Origin: Pseudarthrobacter sp. NamE5
GTDB lineage: Bacteria > Actinomycetota > Actinomycetes > Actinomycetales > Micrococcaceae
Assembly (NCBI RefSeq): GCF_005796225.1
Contig: NZ_VAHO01000012.1
Span: 57,647 to 121,646 of the forward strand
Direction: 5' to 3'
Length of the DNA stretch: 64,000 nt
Shown here: in pieces, positions 45,125 to 54,015 of the stretch
Position numbering within the stretch: the first letter of the stretch is position 1
Layout of the letters: every line of letters starts with the position of its first letter
Translations under genes and position numbers: made by a program
Notes under the pieces: model-generated
Told to the model about the DNA's origin: nothing
The model's input: the letters and a program-made list of their open reading frames with translations, nothing else
Databases searched by the model: none

Positions 45125-46447
45125 CTAGTCCAGGTAGTCCCGGAGCACCTGCGACCGCGAGGGGTGGCGGAGCTTGGACATGGTCTTTGATTCGATCTGC
45201 CGGATACGCTCGCGCGTAACGCCGTAGACCTTGCCGATTTCGTCTAAAGTCTTCGGCTGTCCGTCGGTCAGACCGAAGCGCATCGCCACAACCCCGGCCT
45301 CACGCTCGGACAGGGTATCCAGGACGGAGTGCAGCTGCTCCTGCAGGAGCGTGAAGCTCACGGCGTCCGCGGGAACCACGGCCTCTGAGTCCTCGATGAG
45401 GTCGCCGAACTCGGAGTCGCCGTCCTCGCCAAGCGGCGTGTGCAGCGAGATGGGCTCGCGGCCGTACTTTTGGACTTCGACAACCTTCTCGGGTGTCATG
45501 TCGAGTTCGAGCGCCAGCTCTTCGGGCGTGGGTTCGCGGCCGAGGTCCTGGAGCATCTGGCGCTGGACGCGGGCCAGCTTGTTGATGACTTCCACCATGT
45601 GCACCGGGATACGGATGGTGCGGGCCTGGTCAGCCATGGCGCGGGTGATGGCCTGCCGGATCCACCAGGTGGCGTAGGTGGAGAACTTAAAGCCCTTCGT
45701 GTAGTCAAACTTCTCGACTGCACGGATGAGGCCCAGGTTGCCTTCCTGGATGAGATCAAGGAAGAGCATGCCGCGGCCGGTGTAGCGCTTGGCCAGCGAA
45801 ACCACCAGGCGGAGGTTGGCTTCAAGCAGGTGGTTCTTGGCGCGCTTACCGTCATGGATGATGAACTCAAGCTCACGCCGGTACTTCGGATCCATGGAGC
45901 CGTCGTCCGCGTTGATTTTCTCTTCGGCAAACAGGCCGGCTTCGATCCGCAGTGCGAGGTCCACTTCCTGCTCGGCGTTGAGCAGCGCAACCTTACCGAT
46001 TTGCTTCAGGTAGTCCTTGACGGGGTCGGCCGTGGCGCCGGCGGACATCACCTGCTGGACAGGTGCGTCGTCGTCGTCGGCGTCCGAGTAGACGAAACCC
46101 TTGCCCGAGCCGGCGGCTGCCTTGGCGGGATCGGCCTCGGCGTCGGCTTCCTCCTCAACAACATCAGGTGCTTCCAGGATGATGTCGTCAAGGTCTTCCT
46201 CAACTTCTTCGACGTCCTCGGTGTCAGTGTCACCGGCAGACTTTCCGGCAGCCTCGGCAGCTGCCTTCGCGCCCGGCTTGGGGCCGCGCTTTTTGGGCTC
46301 GCGCTTGCCGTCCGCTGCAGCCTCACCGGCTGAAGCCTTGTTGGCTGCCCGCGTAGCTGCCCGCTTGGCGTTGGTTGCAGCCTGCTTTTCCTCAGCGGAC
46401 AGTTCGTCCTGGGCGGCGGGATCCTTCTTCGTGGAAGACGGGGTCAC
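45125..46447 (-). CDS. sigA: Principal RNA polymerase sigma factor (sigma-70 group 1)
   Basis: A 440-residue primary sigma factor. An acidic and Ala/Lys-rich N-terminus of about 130 residues precedes [25 protein letters not shown] (region 1.2), [30 protein letters not shown] (2.1-2.2), [30 protein letters not shown] (2.3-3.0) and the region 4 helix-turn-helix [22 protein letters not shown]. The start is GTG at 46447 with AAAGG 6 nt upstream; a longer frame to 46654 runs through leader DNA and is not supported. It recognises the main -10/-35 promoters. Confidence 0.95.
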   Translation of the reverse strand: MTPSSTKKDPAAQDELSAEEKQAATNAKRAATRAANKASAGEAAADGKREPKKRGPKPGAKAAAEAAGKSAGDTDTEDVEEVEEDLDDIILEAPDVVEEEADAEADPAKAAAGSGKGFVYSDADDDDAPVQQVMSAGATADPVKDYLKQIGKVALLNAEQEVDLALRIEAGLFAEEKINADDGSMDPKYRRELEFIIHDGKRAKNHLLEANLRLVVSLAKRYTGRGMLFLDLIQEGNLGLIRAVEKFDYTKGFKFSTYATWWIRQAITRAMADQARTIRIPVHMVEVINKLARVQRQMLQDLGREPTPEELALELDMTPEKVVEVQKYGREPISLHTPLGEDGDSEFGDLIEDSEAVVPADAVSFTLLQEQLHSVLDTLSEREAGVVAMRFGLTDGQPKTLDEIGKVYGVTRERIRQIESKTMSKLRHPSRSQVLRDYLD

Positions 46448-46720
46448 AGAAAACCTTTCTAGCGGTGGTCTGTGGAATCGCCATACGGGCAACACCACTA
46501 TGACCCTGTCAAGTCCGTGGTGAAAACCAAGCGCCACCACGGCCGGCAGAGTCTTAATGGACAACTGCCAGAGCCGCCGTAATGTTCCCCGAAAGGAGCA
46601 TTTACCAGCACCTGATACACGGACCCAACCGGGTCTCGGCAACCATTGTCTCACGTTTCCCCGAATAGGACCTCCCCATAGGTTTCGGAAACCCCTGCCG
46701 CACAGCTGCTGGGCCCGCCC

Positions 46721-48025
46721 TTAGGCAGCGTCCGGTCCGAATCTCTGCCAGGCTGCGTCCCTCCGCCCGGCCCACCCGCACAGGGTGCCGCGGCGGACCA
46801 GCTCCAGCAGCAGCCCGGCCAGGCGGTAGCCGGGCTCAATCTCCAGCGCCTCGCCGAGGTACGCGGCCGCATAGGAGCCGCGTCCCCGGCACCAGGCAAT
46901 CCAGCCCCTTCCGGTCAACGCGGCCGCCGCCGGTGCGCCGCCCGGCAAGGCGAGCTGCGCCAGGACAAGATCGAGGGAGTCCAGCGTCCGCCATTGGGGC
47001 ACCGCCGGCACCTGCCCCATCAGGACCTCCCCATAGCCCGGCATTCCGGGTTCAAGGCCTGGTGTTTCCGGCAGGCCGGTGCGCCTCAGCAGGCTTTCCC
47101 GGTCAACATCCAGCTGGCCGGCGGCCAAGGCGAAGGATGGAGGGCCGCAGGCATGCGATCCGGGCGGAATTGTTTTTCTGCCGGCGTCTTCCGCTGGGGG
47201 CTCCAACGGGCCCAGCTCCACATCACCGTCGAAAATCCCGAATTCCTCGGCTCCCGCCGTGGCCGCCGCTTTCCCTGCCGCAGCCATCACCAGGACCGCG
47301 TCCCGCCACGCGGGCACCAGGAGCGTAGCGCGCAGGAAGGCGTCAGAGTGCACCGATGGCCGCCCCGGATCCCGGGGGCGGGCCAGCGCCGCTTCCCACT
47401 GCCGCAGTACTGCGTCGAACTGCCGCCGGCTCTGCCGCCGCAGGTCCAACTGGGCCGACCACACGGCCTCCGCCTCCAGCACTGCGTCGCGGTGGATGGC
47501 CGGCAATAGTCCGCGCGTGGACCGTTCCTCAGGCGGCGGCCCTACGCTGCTTCCCCGGTAGACCATCTCCGTGTTGAGCAGGCTGTCCCGGATTTGCTGG
47601 ACCGGACGGCCCGGCAGGGGGCAACACGAAGCATCGATGCACCAGGCGTCCCGCCAGTAGTCATCCCCGACATACCAGGCTTCCCGGACCGGCAACCCGG
47701 CCTTTTCCAGCATGGAATCCAGGCCCGCCAACAAACTGTCGTACATGGATGGTGCCGCCGCCTCCGCATTGCCGGTGAAGATCGCCAGCAAGGTGCCGTC
47801 TGCTTCCTTGTCCGCCTCGAGGTAGCACCGGACGGCCTGCAGGTATTTTGAAGGTGCCGCCAGGACATCGCGGTCCGGCAGGTCAAGCCGCAGCGTGGCT
47901 CCGAGACTCTTGCCCTGCAGGGTCATGGCAACCAGGCTGTTGGCCGGCCAATATCCCAGCGAGTGGGGAATGAAGCCAAGGATGTCTTCCGGGCCGCGCA
48001 CTGTGAGGCGTTCTGGGGGTGTCAT
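46721..48025 (-). CDS. DUF4192 family protein
   Basis: A 434-residue actinobacterial DUF4192 protein: N-terminal LTVRGPEDILGFIPHSLGYWPANSLVAMTL and the aromatic YVGDDYWRDAWCIDASCCPLPGRPV segment are the family landmarks. A tetratricopeptide-like C-terminal region (SYAAAYLGEALEIEPGYRLAGLLLELV) is also typical. It has no membrane segment. It lies upstream of sigA on the same strand with a 273-bp gap, so it is a separate transcript. Its role is unknown. Confidence 0.8.
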   Translation of the reverse strand: MTPPERLTVRGPEDILGFIPHSLGYWPANSLVAMTLQGKSLGATLRLDLPDRDVLAAPSKYLQAVRCYLEADKEADGTLLAIFTGNAEAAAPSMYDSLLAGLDSMLEKAGLPVREAWYVGDDYWRDAWCIDASCCPLPGRPVQQIRDSLLNTEMVYRGSSVGPPPEERSTRGLLPAIHRDAVLEAEAVWSAQLDLRRQSRRQFDAVLRQWEAALARPRDPGRPSVHSDAFLRATLLVPAWRDAVLVMAAAGKAAATAGAEEFGIFDGDVELGPLEPPAEDAGRKTIPPGSHACGPPSFALAAGQLDVDRESLLRRTGLPETPGLEPGMPGYGEVLMGQVPAVPQWRTLDSLDLVLAQLALPGGAPAAAALTGRGWIAWCRGRGSYAAAYLGEALEIEPGYRLAGLLLELVRRGTLCGWAGRRDAAWQRFGPDAA

Positions 48026-48126
48026 GGCTCAAGCATTCGCCGCCTGCGTACCCAGGTTAAGAACGGAGTTTTGCTATGTGTGCAAGCCTGCGCTAAGTGG
48101 GTAAACGCGGCTGTGGAGGAGCAGTG

Positions 48127-49473
48127 TCAGCGGTCCTTAGCGGACGCCTGCCGCCGGGCCAGGTTTTCCCGCCGCGTGCGGGCCAGGGCGGTCCGAAGCG
48201 GCGGGACCACAACACCCTGGGCAGCCATCTGCCGGCGGACCTTGCGCCTGCAAACCAGCATTGCTGCCGCACCAAAGCCAAGGAGGAGGAACTGGACGCT
48301 CAAAGCAATCCGGAACGGGTCCAGCCCGTACAGCACTCCATTGGAGAAGCCGCCCGCATACAGGACGTCGAGCACCAGGCCGATCAGGAAGATCGCGACC
48401 AGGGCGGCGATGAACCCGCCCACGTTGACGATGCCGGTGGCGGTACCGATCCGGTGTGCGGGATTGAAGGTCCGCGCGAAGTCGAAGCCGATCATGGAGC
48501 CGGGTCCGCCGATGGCCAGGACCACCACCAGCCCTGCCAGCAGCCACAAGGGCGAACGCCCGGGCGTCAGCAGGACAGCGCCCCATGCTCCAGCGGTGGC
48601 CCCGGCGATCAGCAGGACCATGGTGGAACGCCGCAGCGGATGCCTCGAAACAAACCGCCCGATGAACGGGCCCACAGCCATCGCGGCGGCGACGTAGAGC
48701 GCCATGAGGGCAGCCACGGTTCCCGCGTCCAGTCCCTGGCCGGAAATAAGGAAGGGGTAGCCCCACGTCATCGCAAACACGGTGCCGCTGAACTGGATGG
48801 TGAAGTGGCTCCACAAACCCAGCCGGGTTCCCGGCTGGCGCCACGCCCGCCCGAGGGATGCACCGGTGGCCCTGAGCCCCTGCCGGGCCTGCGGCCGCTC
48901 CGTGCCCGGCGGGACGTCCTGCAGGAGTACCAGGACCAGGACGACCGCGAGAGCCGACATCCCGGCCAGCATCAGGAATGCGGGGGTCCAGCCGGAGAGA
49001 TGCAGGACGAAGGCGAACGGGATAACGCTGAACAGCTGTCCCAGCTGGCCTGACATGCCGGTCAGCTGGGTCACCAGCGGCACCCTGGCCGGAGCGAACC
49101 ACAGCGGAATCAGGCGGATGACCGAAATGAAGGTCATGGCGTCCCCGGCCCCTACCAGGACCCGCCCGGCCACTCCCCCGGGGATGCTGTCCGCGAAGGC
49201 CAGCTGCAGCTGGCCCAGTCCCATCAGGACCGCCCCGCCGGCAATCATGGCCCGGGAGCCAAACCTGTCCACCAGCAGGCCGACCGGGATCTGGAGCCCG
49301 GCGTACACAAGGAGCTGAAGGACGGTAAAGAACGAAATGGCCGAGGCACTGGCATGGAACCGCTCGGTGGCTTCCAGGCCCACCACCCCAAAGGACGTGC
49401 GCTGCGCCACGGCCACCAGGTACCCGAATATTCCAATGGTCCAGATGAGCCAGGCGCGGGGTGCTGTCACCAC
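48127..49473 (-). CDS. Major facilitator superfamily transporter
   Basis: A 448-residue MFS permease with 12 predicted helices and the loop 2-3 motif GLLVDRFGSRAMIAGG. The longer open frame to 49710 overlaps the PAC2 gene and is not credible. Two adjacent GTG codons (49473 and 49470) can start the protein; the second lies exactly 6 nt after a -10-like CATAAT (49477-49482) and there is no ribosome site, so a leaderless start at 49470 is possible. The substrate is unknown; the sequence looks like a general nitrate/sugar-phosphate or drug-type MFS without a diagnostic motif. Confidence 0.85.
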   Translation of the reverse strand: MVTAPRAWLIWTIGIFGYLVAVAQRTSFGVVGLEATERFHASASAISFFTVLQLLVYAGLQIPVGLLVDRFGSRAMIAGGAVLMGLGQLQLAFADSIPGGVAGRVLVGAGDAMTFISVIRLIPLWFAPARVPLVTQLTGMSGQLGQLFSVIPFAFVLHLSGWTPAFLMLAGMSALAVVLVLVLLQDVPPGTERPQARQGLRATGASLGRAWRQPGTRLGLWSHFTIQFSGTVFAMTWGYPFLISGQGLDAGTVAALMALYVAAAMAVGPFIGRFVSRHPLRRSTMVLLIAGATAGAWGAVLLTPGRSPLWLLAGLVVVLAIGGPGSMIGFDFARTFNPAHRIGTATGIVNVGGFIAALVAIFLIGLVLDVLYAGGFSNGVLYGLDPFRIALSVQFLLLGFGAAAMLVCRRKVRRQMAAQGVVVPPLRTALARTRRENLARRQASAKDR

Positions 49474-49534
49474 TTCATTATGCCCGGGCTGCCCGCTGGC
49501 CCGGGCAGCAGCCGGCTGCTGCTGCCCGCAATCT

Positions 49535-50473
49535 CTACTGTCCGGGGTTTTCGCGGGCGAGGTAGGCCTCCACTGCGGCGCCGAGGTCGTCGGCGTTGGG
49601 CAGCTCGTCATTTTCGTCCGCGAGGAGCGAGCGCCGCACAATGCCGTCAGCCTTCTCGTCGTAGCGCGTCTCAAGGCGGGCCACCACCTGCTGCACGTCC
49701 TCCGACGCATCGATCTGCTCGGCGATCTGCCGGCTGACTTCGCGGCCGGCCTCGCGGAGCCTGTCCGTGGGCAGCATCAGCGAGGTGGCCGCGCCGAGGT
49801 ATTCAAGGCCTGCTACCGCGGCGATGGGGTACTCCGCCTCCGCCAGGTAGTGGGGCACGTGGATGACGTAGCCGGCCACGTTGCGCCCGGCTTCCACCAG
49901 CCGCAGCTCCAGGATGTGCCCCACGGCTGCAGGGACTTCCACCGTTGGCTTCCAGACCGAGATGCCCTCAATCAGCTCCGGCCGGTTGCCGTGCACGGTC
50001 ACTCCTACCGGACGGGTGTGCGGCACGGGCATGGGGATGGAGTGGATCCAGGTGACGAGGTTCACGTCCAGGTTCTCCACGATGCCCACCACGGCGCGGG
50101 CGAAGCGCTCCCACTGGAGGTCAGGCTCGAAACCGGCGAGCAGCAGGAACGGGTTGCCCAGGCCGTCCTTGAGCCGGTACAGGGCCAGCCTCGGTTCCTG
50201 GTAGTCCTGCAGGTGGTCCTCGACGAAGGTCAGGTGCGGCCTGCGTGACCGGTAGTCAATCAGCTGGTCCGCGTCGAAGACAGCGACGGGTTCCGCGTCG
50301 AGCGAGTCCAGCAGCTCCGCGTTGATCTGCTTCACCACATGGCCGGCATCAGCGAATCCGGTGAAGCCCATCACCAGGTTCAGCCCGCGGAGCTCAGGGC
50401 TGTGGAACAGCCCGATGTTGCGCGCATAGAGCGCGTCGGGGTCCAGCAGGGAGCCGGAGATCCGTTCAAGCAC
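49535..50473 (-). CDS. PAC2 family protein (proteasome-assembly-chaperone-like)
   Basis: A 312-residue protein of the PAC2 superfamily: LVMGFTGFADAGHVVKQINAELL, FLLLAGFEPDLQWERFA and VTWIHSIPMPVPHTRP followed by VPHYLAEAEYP are characteristic of the actinobacterial branch. GTG at 50473 is chosen since AAGGAA lies 7 nt upstream, and LERISGSLLDPDALY is the usual start; an in-frame GTG at 50506 adds 11 residues. It is divergent from pepA. Members are suspected to be ATP-grasp-associated or proteasome-related chaperones; the exact role is unknown. Confidence 0.82.
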   Translation of the reverse strand: MLERISGSLLDPDALYARNIGLFHSPELRGLNLVMGFTGFADAGHVVKQINAELLDSLDAEPVAVFDADQLIDYRSRRPHLTFVEDHLQDYQEPRLALYRLKDGLGNPFLLLAGFEPDLQWERFARAVVGIVENLDVNLVTWIHSIPMPVPHTRPVGVTVHGNRPELIEGISVWKPTVEVPAAVGHILELRLVEAGRNVAGYVIHVPHYLAEAEYPIAAVAGLEYLGAATSLMLPTDRLREAGREVSRQIAEQIDASEDVQQVVARLETRYDEKADGIVRRSLLADENDELPNADDLGAAVEAYLARENPGQ

Positions 50474-50732
50474 GGCATGTTCCTTCCATAGGTGCGGTTT
50501 GGACACTCTTTACAACGCCGCGGCGCAGCACCGCATTCCAGCGCGCCGTGTGGCGCACATCTCAAGAAATCTCACCCGGCGCGGCGGGGACGGGCTACGA
50601 TCGGAACTGGCCTGCCAGACGGGCCGGCAGACCCCGGACTGCGTTCCGAACGGCCGTACCCGGGCAACCATGGCAGAGCGCCCAACATGCACCCCTGCCC
50701 GAACATCTTTCGAGAATCGAGGACTGATCCGC

Positions 50733-52259
50733 GTGGTCAAGAATACTGAAATCAACCTTAGTACCCTCTCGCGGGACCTGAAGAAGAACCCCAGCGACGC
50801 AGTGGTCATAGGCGTGGGTCAGGGTGCAGACGGTCCCGTCCTCCTGGACAATCCGCTGACTGCCAAGTCCGCGGAGGCGCTGGCGGATTCCCTGAAGACC
50901 CTGGGCATCACGGGTGCGGCCGACCAGCTGGTGCGCCTGCCGGGACTGCCCGAGACCGGCGCCGGCGTGCTGGCCCTGGCCGGGGTGGGCAAGGTATCTG
51001 CCGCGAATCCGCTGACCGGGGAAGCACTGCGCCGTGCCGCCGGTTCCGCGGTCCGCCAGCTCGCAGGCCTTGCCACCGTTGCCCTGGCATTCCCGACGGC
51101 GTCCGTGGCCGACGTCGCGGCCGTCGCCGAAGGTGCCGCCCTCGGCGCCTATGCATTCACCGAGTTCCGTTCCTCGAGGGACGGCCTGAAGGATCCTGTG
51201 CGCAACGCCGTCGTCTTCACCGAGCTGGCAGACCAGAAGGAACTCGGCGCCGCCCTCAAGCGGGCCGCGCTGATTGGCAGGGCTGTCAACGCAACCCGCT
51301 CCCTGGTCAACCAGCCGCCCAGCCACCTCTACCCGGAAACGTTCGCGGAAGCCGCCAAGGACCTGGCCAAGGGGCTGCCCGTCAAGGTGACGGTCTGGGA
51401 CGAGAAGCGCCTGGAAAAGGAGGGCTACGGCGGCATCATTGGCGTGGGCAAGGGCTCTGCCCGCCAGCCGCGCCTGGTCAAGGTGGAGTACTCCCCGGCC
51501 AAGGCAACCTCGAAGATCGCGCTCGTCGGCAAGGGCATTACCTTCGACACCGGCGGCATCTCCATTAAGCCGGCCCTCGGTATGGGCGACATGAAGAGCG
51601 ACATGGCGGGCGCCGCCGTCGTCCTTAACACTGTCCTTGCCCTTGCGGGCCTTGGCCTGCCGGTTAAGGCAACCGCATGGCTCTGCATTGCCGAAAACAT
51701 GCCCTCCGGCGCCGCCTCCCGGCCTGCAGACGTCCTGACGATGTTCGGGGGAAAGACGGTGGAGGTGCTCAACACCGACGCCGAGGGCCGCCTGGTGATG
51801 GCCGACGGCATTGTCGCTGCCAGCCGCGAATACCCGGACGCCATCATCGACGTCGCCACGCTCACCGGCGCGCAGCTGATCGCCCTGGGCAACCGCACCG
51901 CCGGCGTCATGGGCTCGGACAGCGTGACGGGCGCCCTGAAGGCCGCTGCCGACCGGGCCGGGGAACTAGTCTGGCCCATGCCCCTTCCCGAGGAACTGCG
52001 CCCCAGCCTCGACTCGCAGGTGGCGGACCTTGCCAACATCGGCGAACGGCACGGCGGCATGATGACCGCTGCCGTCTTCCTCCGCGAGTTCGTGGGCAAG
52101 GGCAAGGACGGGGAACAGATCCCGTGGGCCCACATCGACATTGCCGGGCCGTCCTTTAACAACGGAAGCCCTTACGGCTACACCCACAAGCAGGGAACGG
52201 GCTGCACCGTGCGGACCCTGGTGGCCTACGTGGAGGACATCCTGGCTGCTGCCGCCTGA
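50733..52259 (+). CDS. pepA: Leucyl aminopeptidase (M17)
   Basis: A 508-residue cytosol aminopeptidase with two metal ions, removing N-terminal residues from peptides. Metal and catalytic segments are GKGITFDTGGISIKP, MKSDMAGAA and the family signature NTDAEGRLVMADG (about 51772-51810). The hexamer-forming N-terminal domain is intact. GTG at 50733 has GAGGA 9 nt upstream; a longer frame to 50499 runs into the PAC2 promoter region. A -10-like TACGAT (50597-50602) may start an mRNA with a 5' leader of about 125 nt. Confidence 0.92.
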   Translation: MVKNTEINLSTLSRDLKKNPSDAVVIGVGQGADGPVLLDNPLTAKSAEALADSLKTLGITGAADQLVRLPGLPETGAGVLALAGVGKVSAANPLTGEALRRAAGSAVRQLAGLATVALAFPTASVADVAAVAEGAALGAYAFTEFRSSRDGLKDPVRNAVVFTELADQKELGAALKRAALIGRAVNATRSLVNQPPSHLYPETFAEAAKDLAKGLPVKVTVWDEKRLEKEGYGGIIGVGKGSARQPRLVKVEYSPAKATSKIALVGKGITFDTGGISIKPALGMGDMKSDMAGAAVVLNTVLALAGLGLPVKATAWLCIAENMPSGAASRPADVLTMFGGKTVEVLNTDAEGRLVMADGIVAASREYPDAIIDVATLTGAQLIALGNRTAGVMGSDSVTGALKAAADRAGELVWPMPLPEELRPSLDSQVADLANIGERHGGMMTAAVFLREFVGKGKDGEQIPWAHIDIAGPSFNNGSPYGYTHKQGTGCTVRTLVAYVEDILAAAA

Positions 52260-52282
52260 GATTGATCCGCCCGCCGGGCGGC

Positions 52283-52336
52283 GTGTCGCGCGGCTTTGCG
52301 GCATGGTGATCCCTGTGCCACAAAGCCGCGTGACAC
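52283..52336 (+). terminator. Large hairpin after pepA
   Basis: Arms GTGTCGCGCGGCTTTG (52283-52298) and CAAAGCCGCGTGACAC (52321-52336) pair at 15 of 16 positions, with an inner GGCA/TGCC stem. It lies 24 bp after the pepA stop without a T-run. It may terminate pepA or be a dispersed repeat. Confidence 0.65.
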
Positions 52337-52518
52337 TCGACACAAGCGCTCCACAAACGCGGCCCCAAGGTGGAGCATGGATAGGTGGTTCGCTAAGGTG
52401 AACCACGGTAGTCACAAATGCAAGAGAACAGGCCTGCTGGCATAATCACGGCAGTGCAAGTTCCAAGACCAGATGATGCGCGGAGAACGCGTCATCGTTC
52501 ACGCGAGGGAGCGTTTAA

Positions 52519-53901
52519 GTGGCCGATCAGGCAACTGCGCAAGAATTCGACATCCTGGTACTCGGTGGCGGCAGCGGCGGATACGCCGCGGCGCTGCGGG
52601 CAGTACAGCTTGGCCTCACCGTCGGCCTCGTGGAGAAGGCCAAGCTCGGCGGCACCTGCCTCCACAACGGCTGCATCCCCACCAAGGCCCTCCTGCACTC
52701 CGCGGAGCTGGCCGACCACGCCCGTGACTCCGCCAAGTACGGCGTGAACGTCACCCTCGACGGCATCGACATCACCGCCGTCAACGCGTACAAGGACGGC
52801 ATCATCGCCGGCAAGTACAAGGGCCTCCAGGGCCTGATCAAGTCCAAGGGCATCACCGTCATCGAAGGTGAAGGCAAGCTCCAGGGCACCGACACCATCG
52901 TGGTCAACGGCACCGCCTACAAGGGCAGGAACATCGTCCTCGCCACCGGCTCCTACTCCCGCACCCTTCCGGGCCTGGAAATCGGCGGCAAGGTCATCAC
53001 TTCGGACCAGGCCCTGACCATGGATTCCATCCCCAAGAGCGCCATCATCCTCGGCGGCGGCGTGATCGGCGTCGAGTTCGCTTCGGTCTGGAAGTCCTTC
53101 GGCGTGGACGTCACCATCGTGGAAGGCCTGCCCTCGCTGGTCCCCAACGAGGACGCCACCATTGTCAAGAACTTTGAGCGCGCCTTCAAGAAGCGCGGCA
53201 TCAAGTTCTCCACCGGCGTGTTCTTCCAGGGCGTTGAGCAGAACAACGACGGCGTCAAGGTCACCCTGGTGGACGGCAAGACCTTCGAAGCCGACCTCCT
53301 CCTGGTCGCCGTGGGCCGCGGTCCCGTCACCGCCAACCTCGGCTACGAGGAAGCGGGAATCACCATCGACCGCGGCTTCGTCATCACCAACGAGCGCCTG
53401 CACACCGGCGTGGGCAACATCTACGCCGTCGGCGACATCGTCCCCGGCGTCCAGCTCGCGCACCGCGGCTACCAGCAGGGCATCTTCGTGGCCGAGGAAA
53501 TCGCCGGCCTCAAGCCCGTGATCGTCGAGGACATCAACATCCCCAAGGTCACCTACTCCGAGCCCGAAATCGCCACCGTGGGCTACACCGAAAAGGCCGC
53601 CAAGGAGAAGTTCGGCGAGGACCAGGTGCAGACCCAGGAATACAACCTGGCCGGCAACGGCAAGAGCTCCATCCTGGGCACCTCCGGACTGGTCAAGCTG
53701 GTCCGCCAGAAGGACGGCCCCGTGGTCGGTGTCCACATGATCGGCGCCCGGATGGGCGAGCAGGTCGGCGAGGCCCAGCTGATCGTCAACTGGGAAGCCT
53801 ACCCGGAGGATGTGGCCCAGCTGGTGCACGCCCACCCCACCCAAAACGAGGCCCTGGGCGAAGCCCACCTGGCACTCGCGGGCAAGCCGCTTCACGGCTA
53901 G
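52519..53901 (+). CDS. lpdA: Dihydrolipoyl dehydrogenase (E3)
   Basis: A 460-residue FAD flavoprotein that reoxidises dihydrolipoyl groups of 2-oxoacid dehydrogenase complexes with NAD+. FAD motif GGGSGGYAAA, redox disulfide GGTCLHNGCIPTK, NAD-binding GGGVIGVEFASVW, FAD motif IYAVGDIV and catalytic dyad HAHPTQNEALGE are all present. GTG at 52519 has GAGGGAG 6-7 nt upstream. It is 114 bp upstream of sucB, so the E3 and E2 components are made together. Codon use is very biased (strong GGC/CTC/GTC preference), consistent with high expression. Confidence 0.96.
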   Translation: MADQATAQEFDILVLGGGSGGYAAALRAVQLGLTVGLVEKAKLGGTCLHNGCIPTKALLHSAELADHARDSAKYGVNVTLDGIDITAVNAYKDGIIAGKYKGLQGLIKSKGITVIEGEGKLQGTDTIVVNGTAYKGRNIVLATGSYSRTLPGLEIGGKVITSDQALTMDSIPKSAIILGGGVIGVEFASVWKSFGVDVTIVEGLPSLVPNEDATIVKNFERAFKKRGIKFSTGVFFQGVEQNNDGVKVTLVDGKTFEADLLLVAVGRGPVTANLGYEEAGITIDRGFVITNERLHTGVGNIYAVGDIVPGVQLAHRGYQQGIFVAEEIAGLKPVIVEDINIPKVTYSEPEIATVGYTEKAAKEKFGEDQVQTQEYNLAGNGKSSILGTSGLVKLVRQKDGPVVGVHMIGARMGEQVGEAQLIVNWEAYPEDVAQLVHAHPTQNEALGEAHLALAGKPLHG

Positions 53902-54015
53902 TCTCCCCGGCACCACCGAGCCTGGTGCACCCGGCCGCCTTGGACCGGGTGCACTAGGCTTCCAACAAGGCAGCATCCATTCGCACTAAAGATCAATAAG
54001 GAGAACGGGGACGAC

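Noticed and set aside
46667..46681. 15-nt repeat AGGACCTCCCCATAG also at 47022-47036
   Set aside because: Only two copies, one inside the DUF4192 coding region; likely chance or a local duplication too small to interpret.
50703..50715. LexA/SOS-box-like CGAACATCTTTCGA before pepA
   Set aside because: The second half-site lacks the G of GTTCG, and the gene is not a DNA-repair gene.
52492..53976. A 494-codon frame antisense to lpdA
   Set aside because: The opposite strand encodes a complete, motif-rich lipoamide dehydrogenase, and this frame is its mirror.
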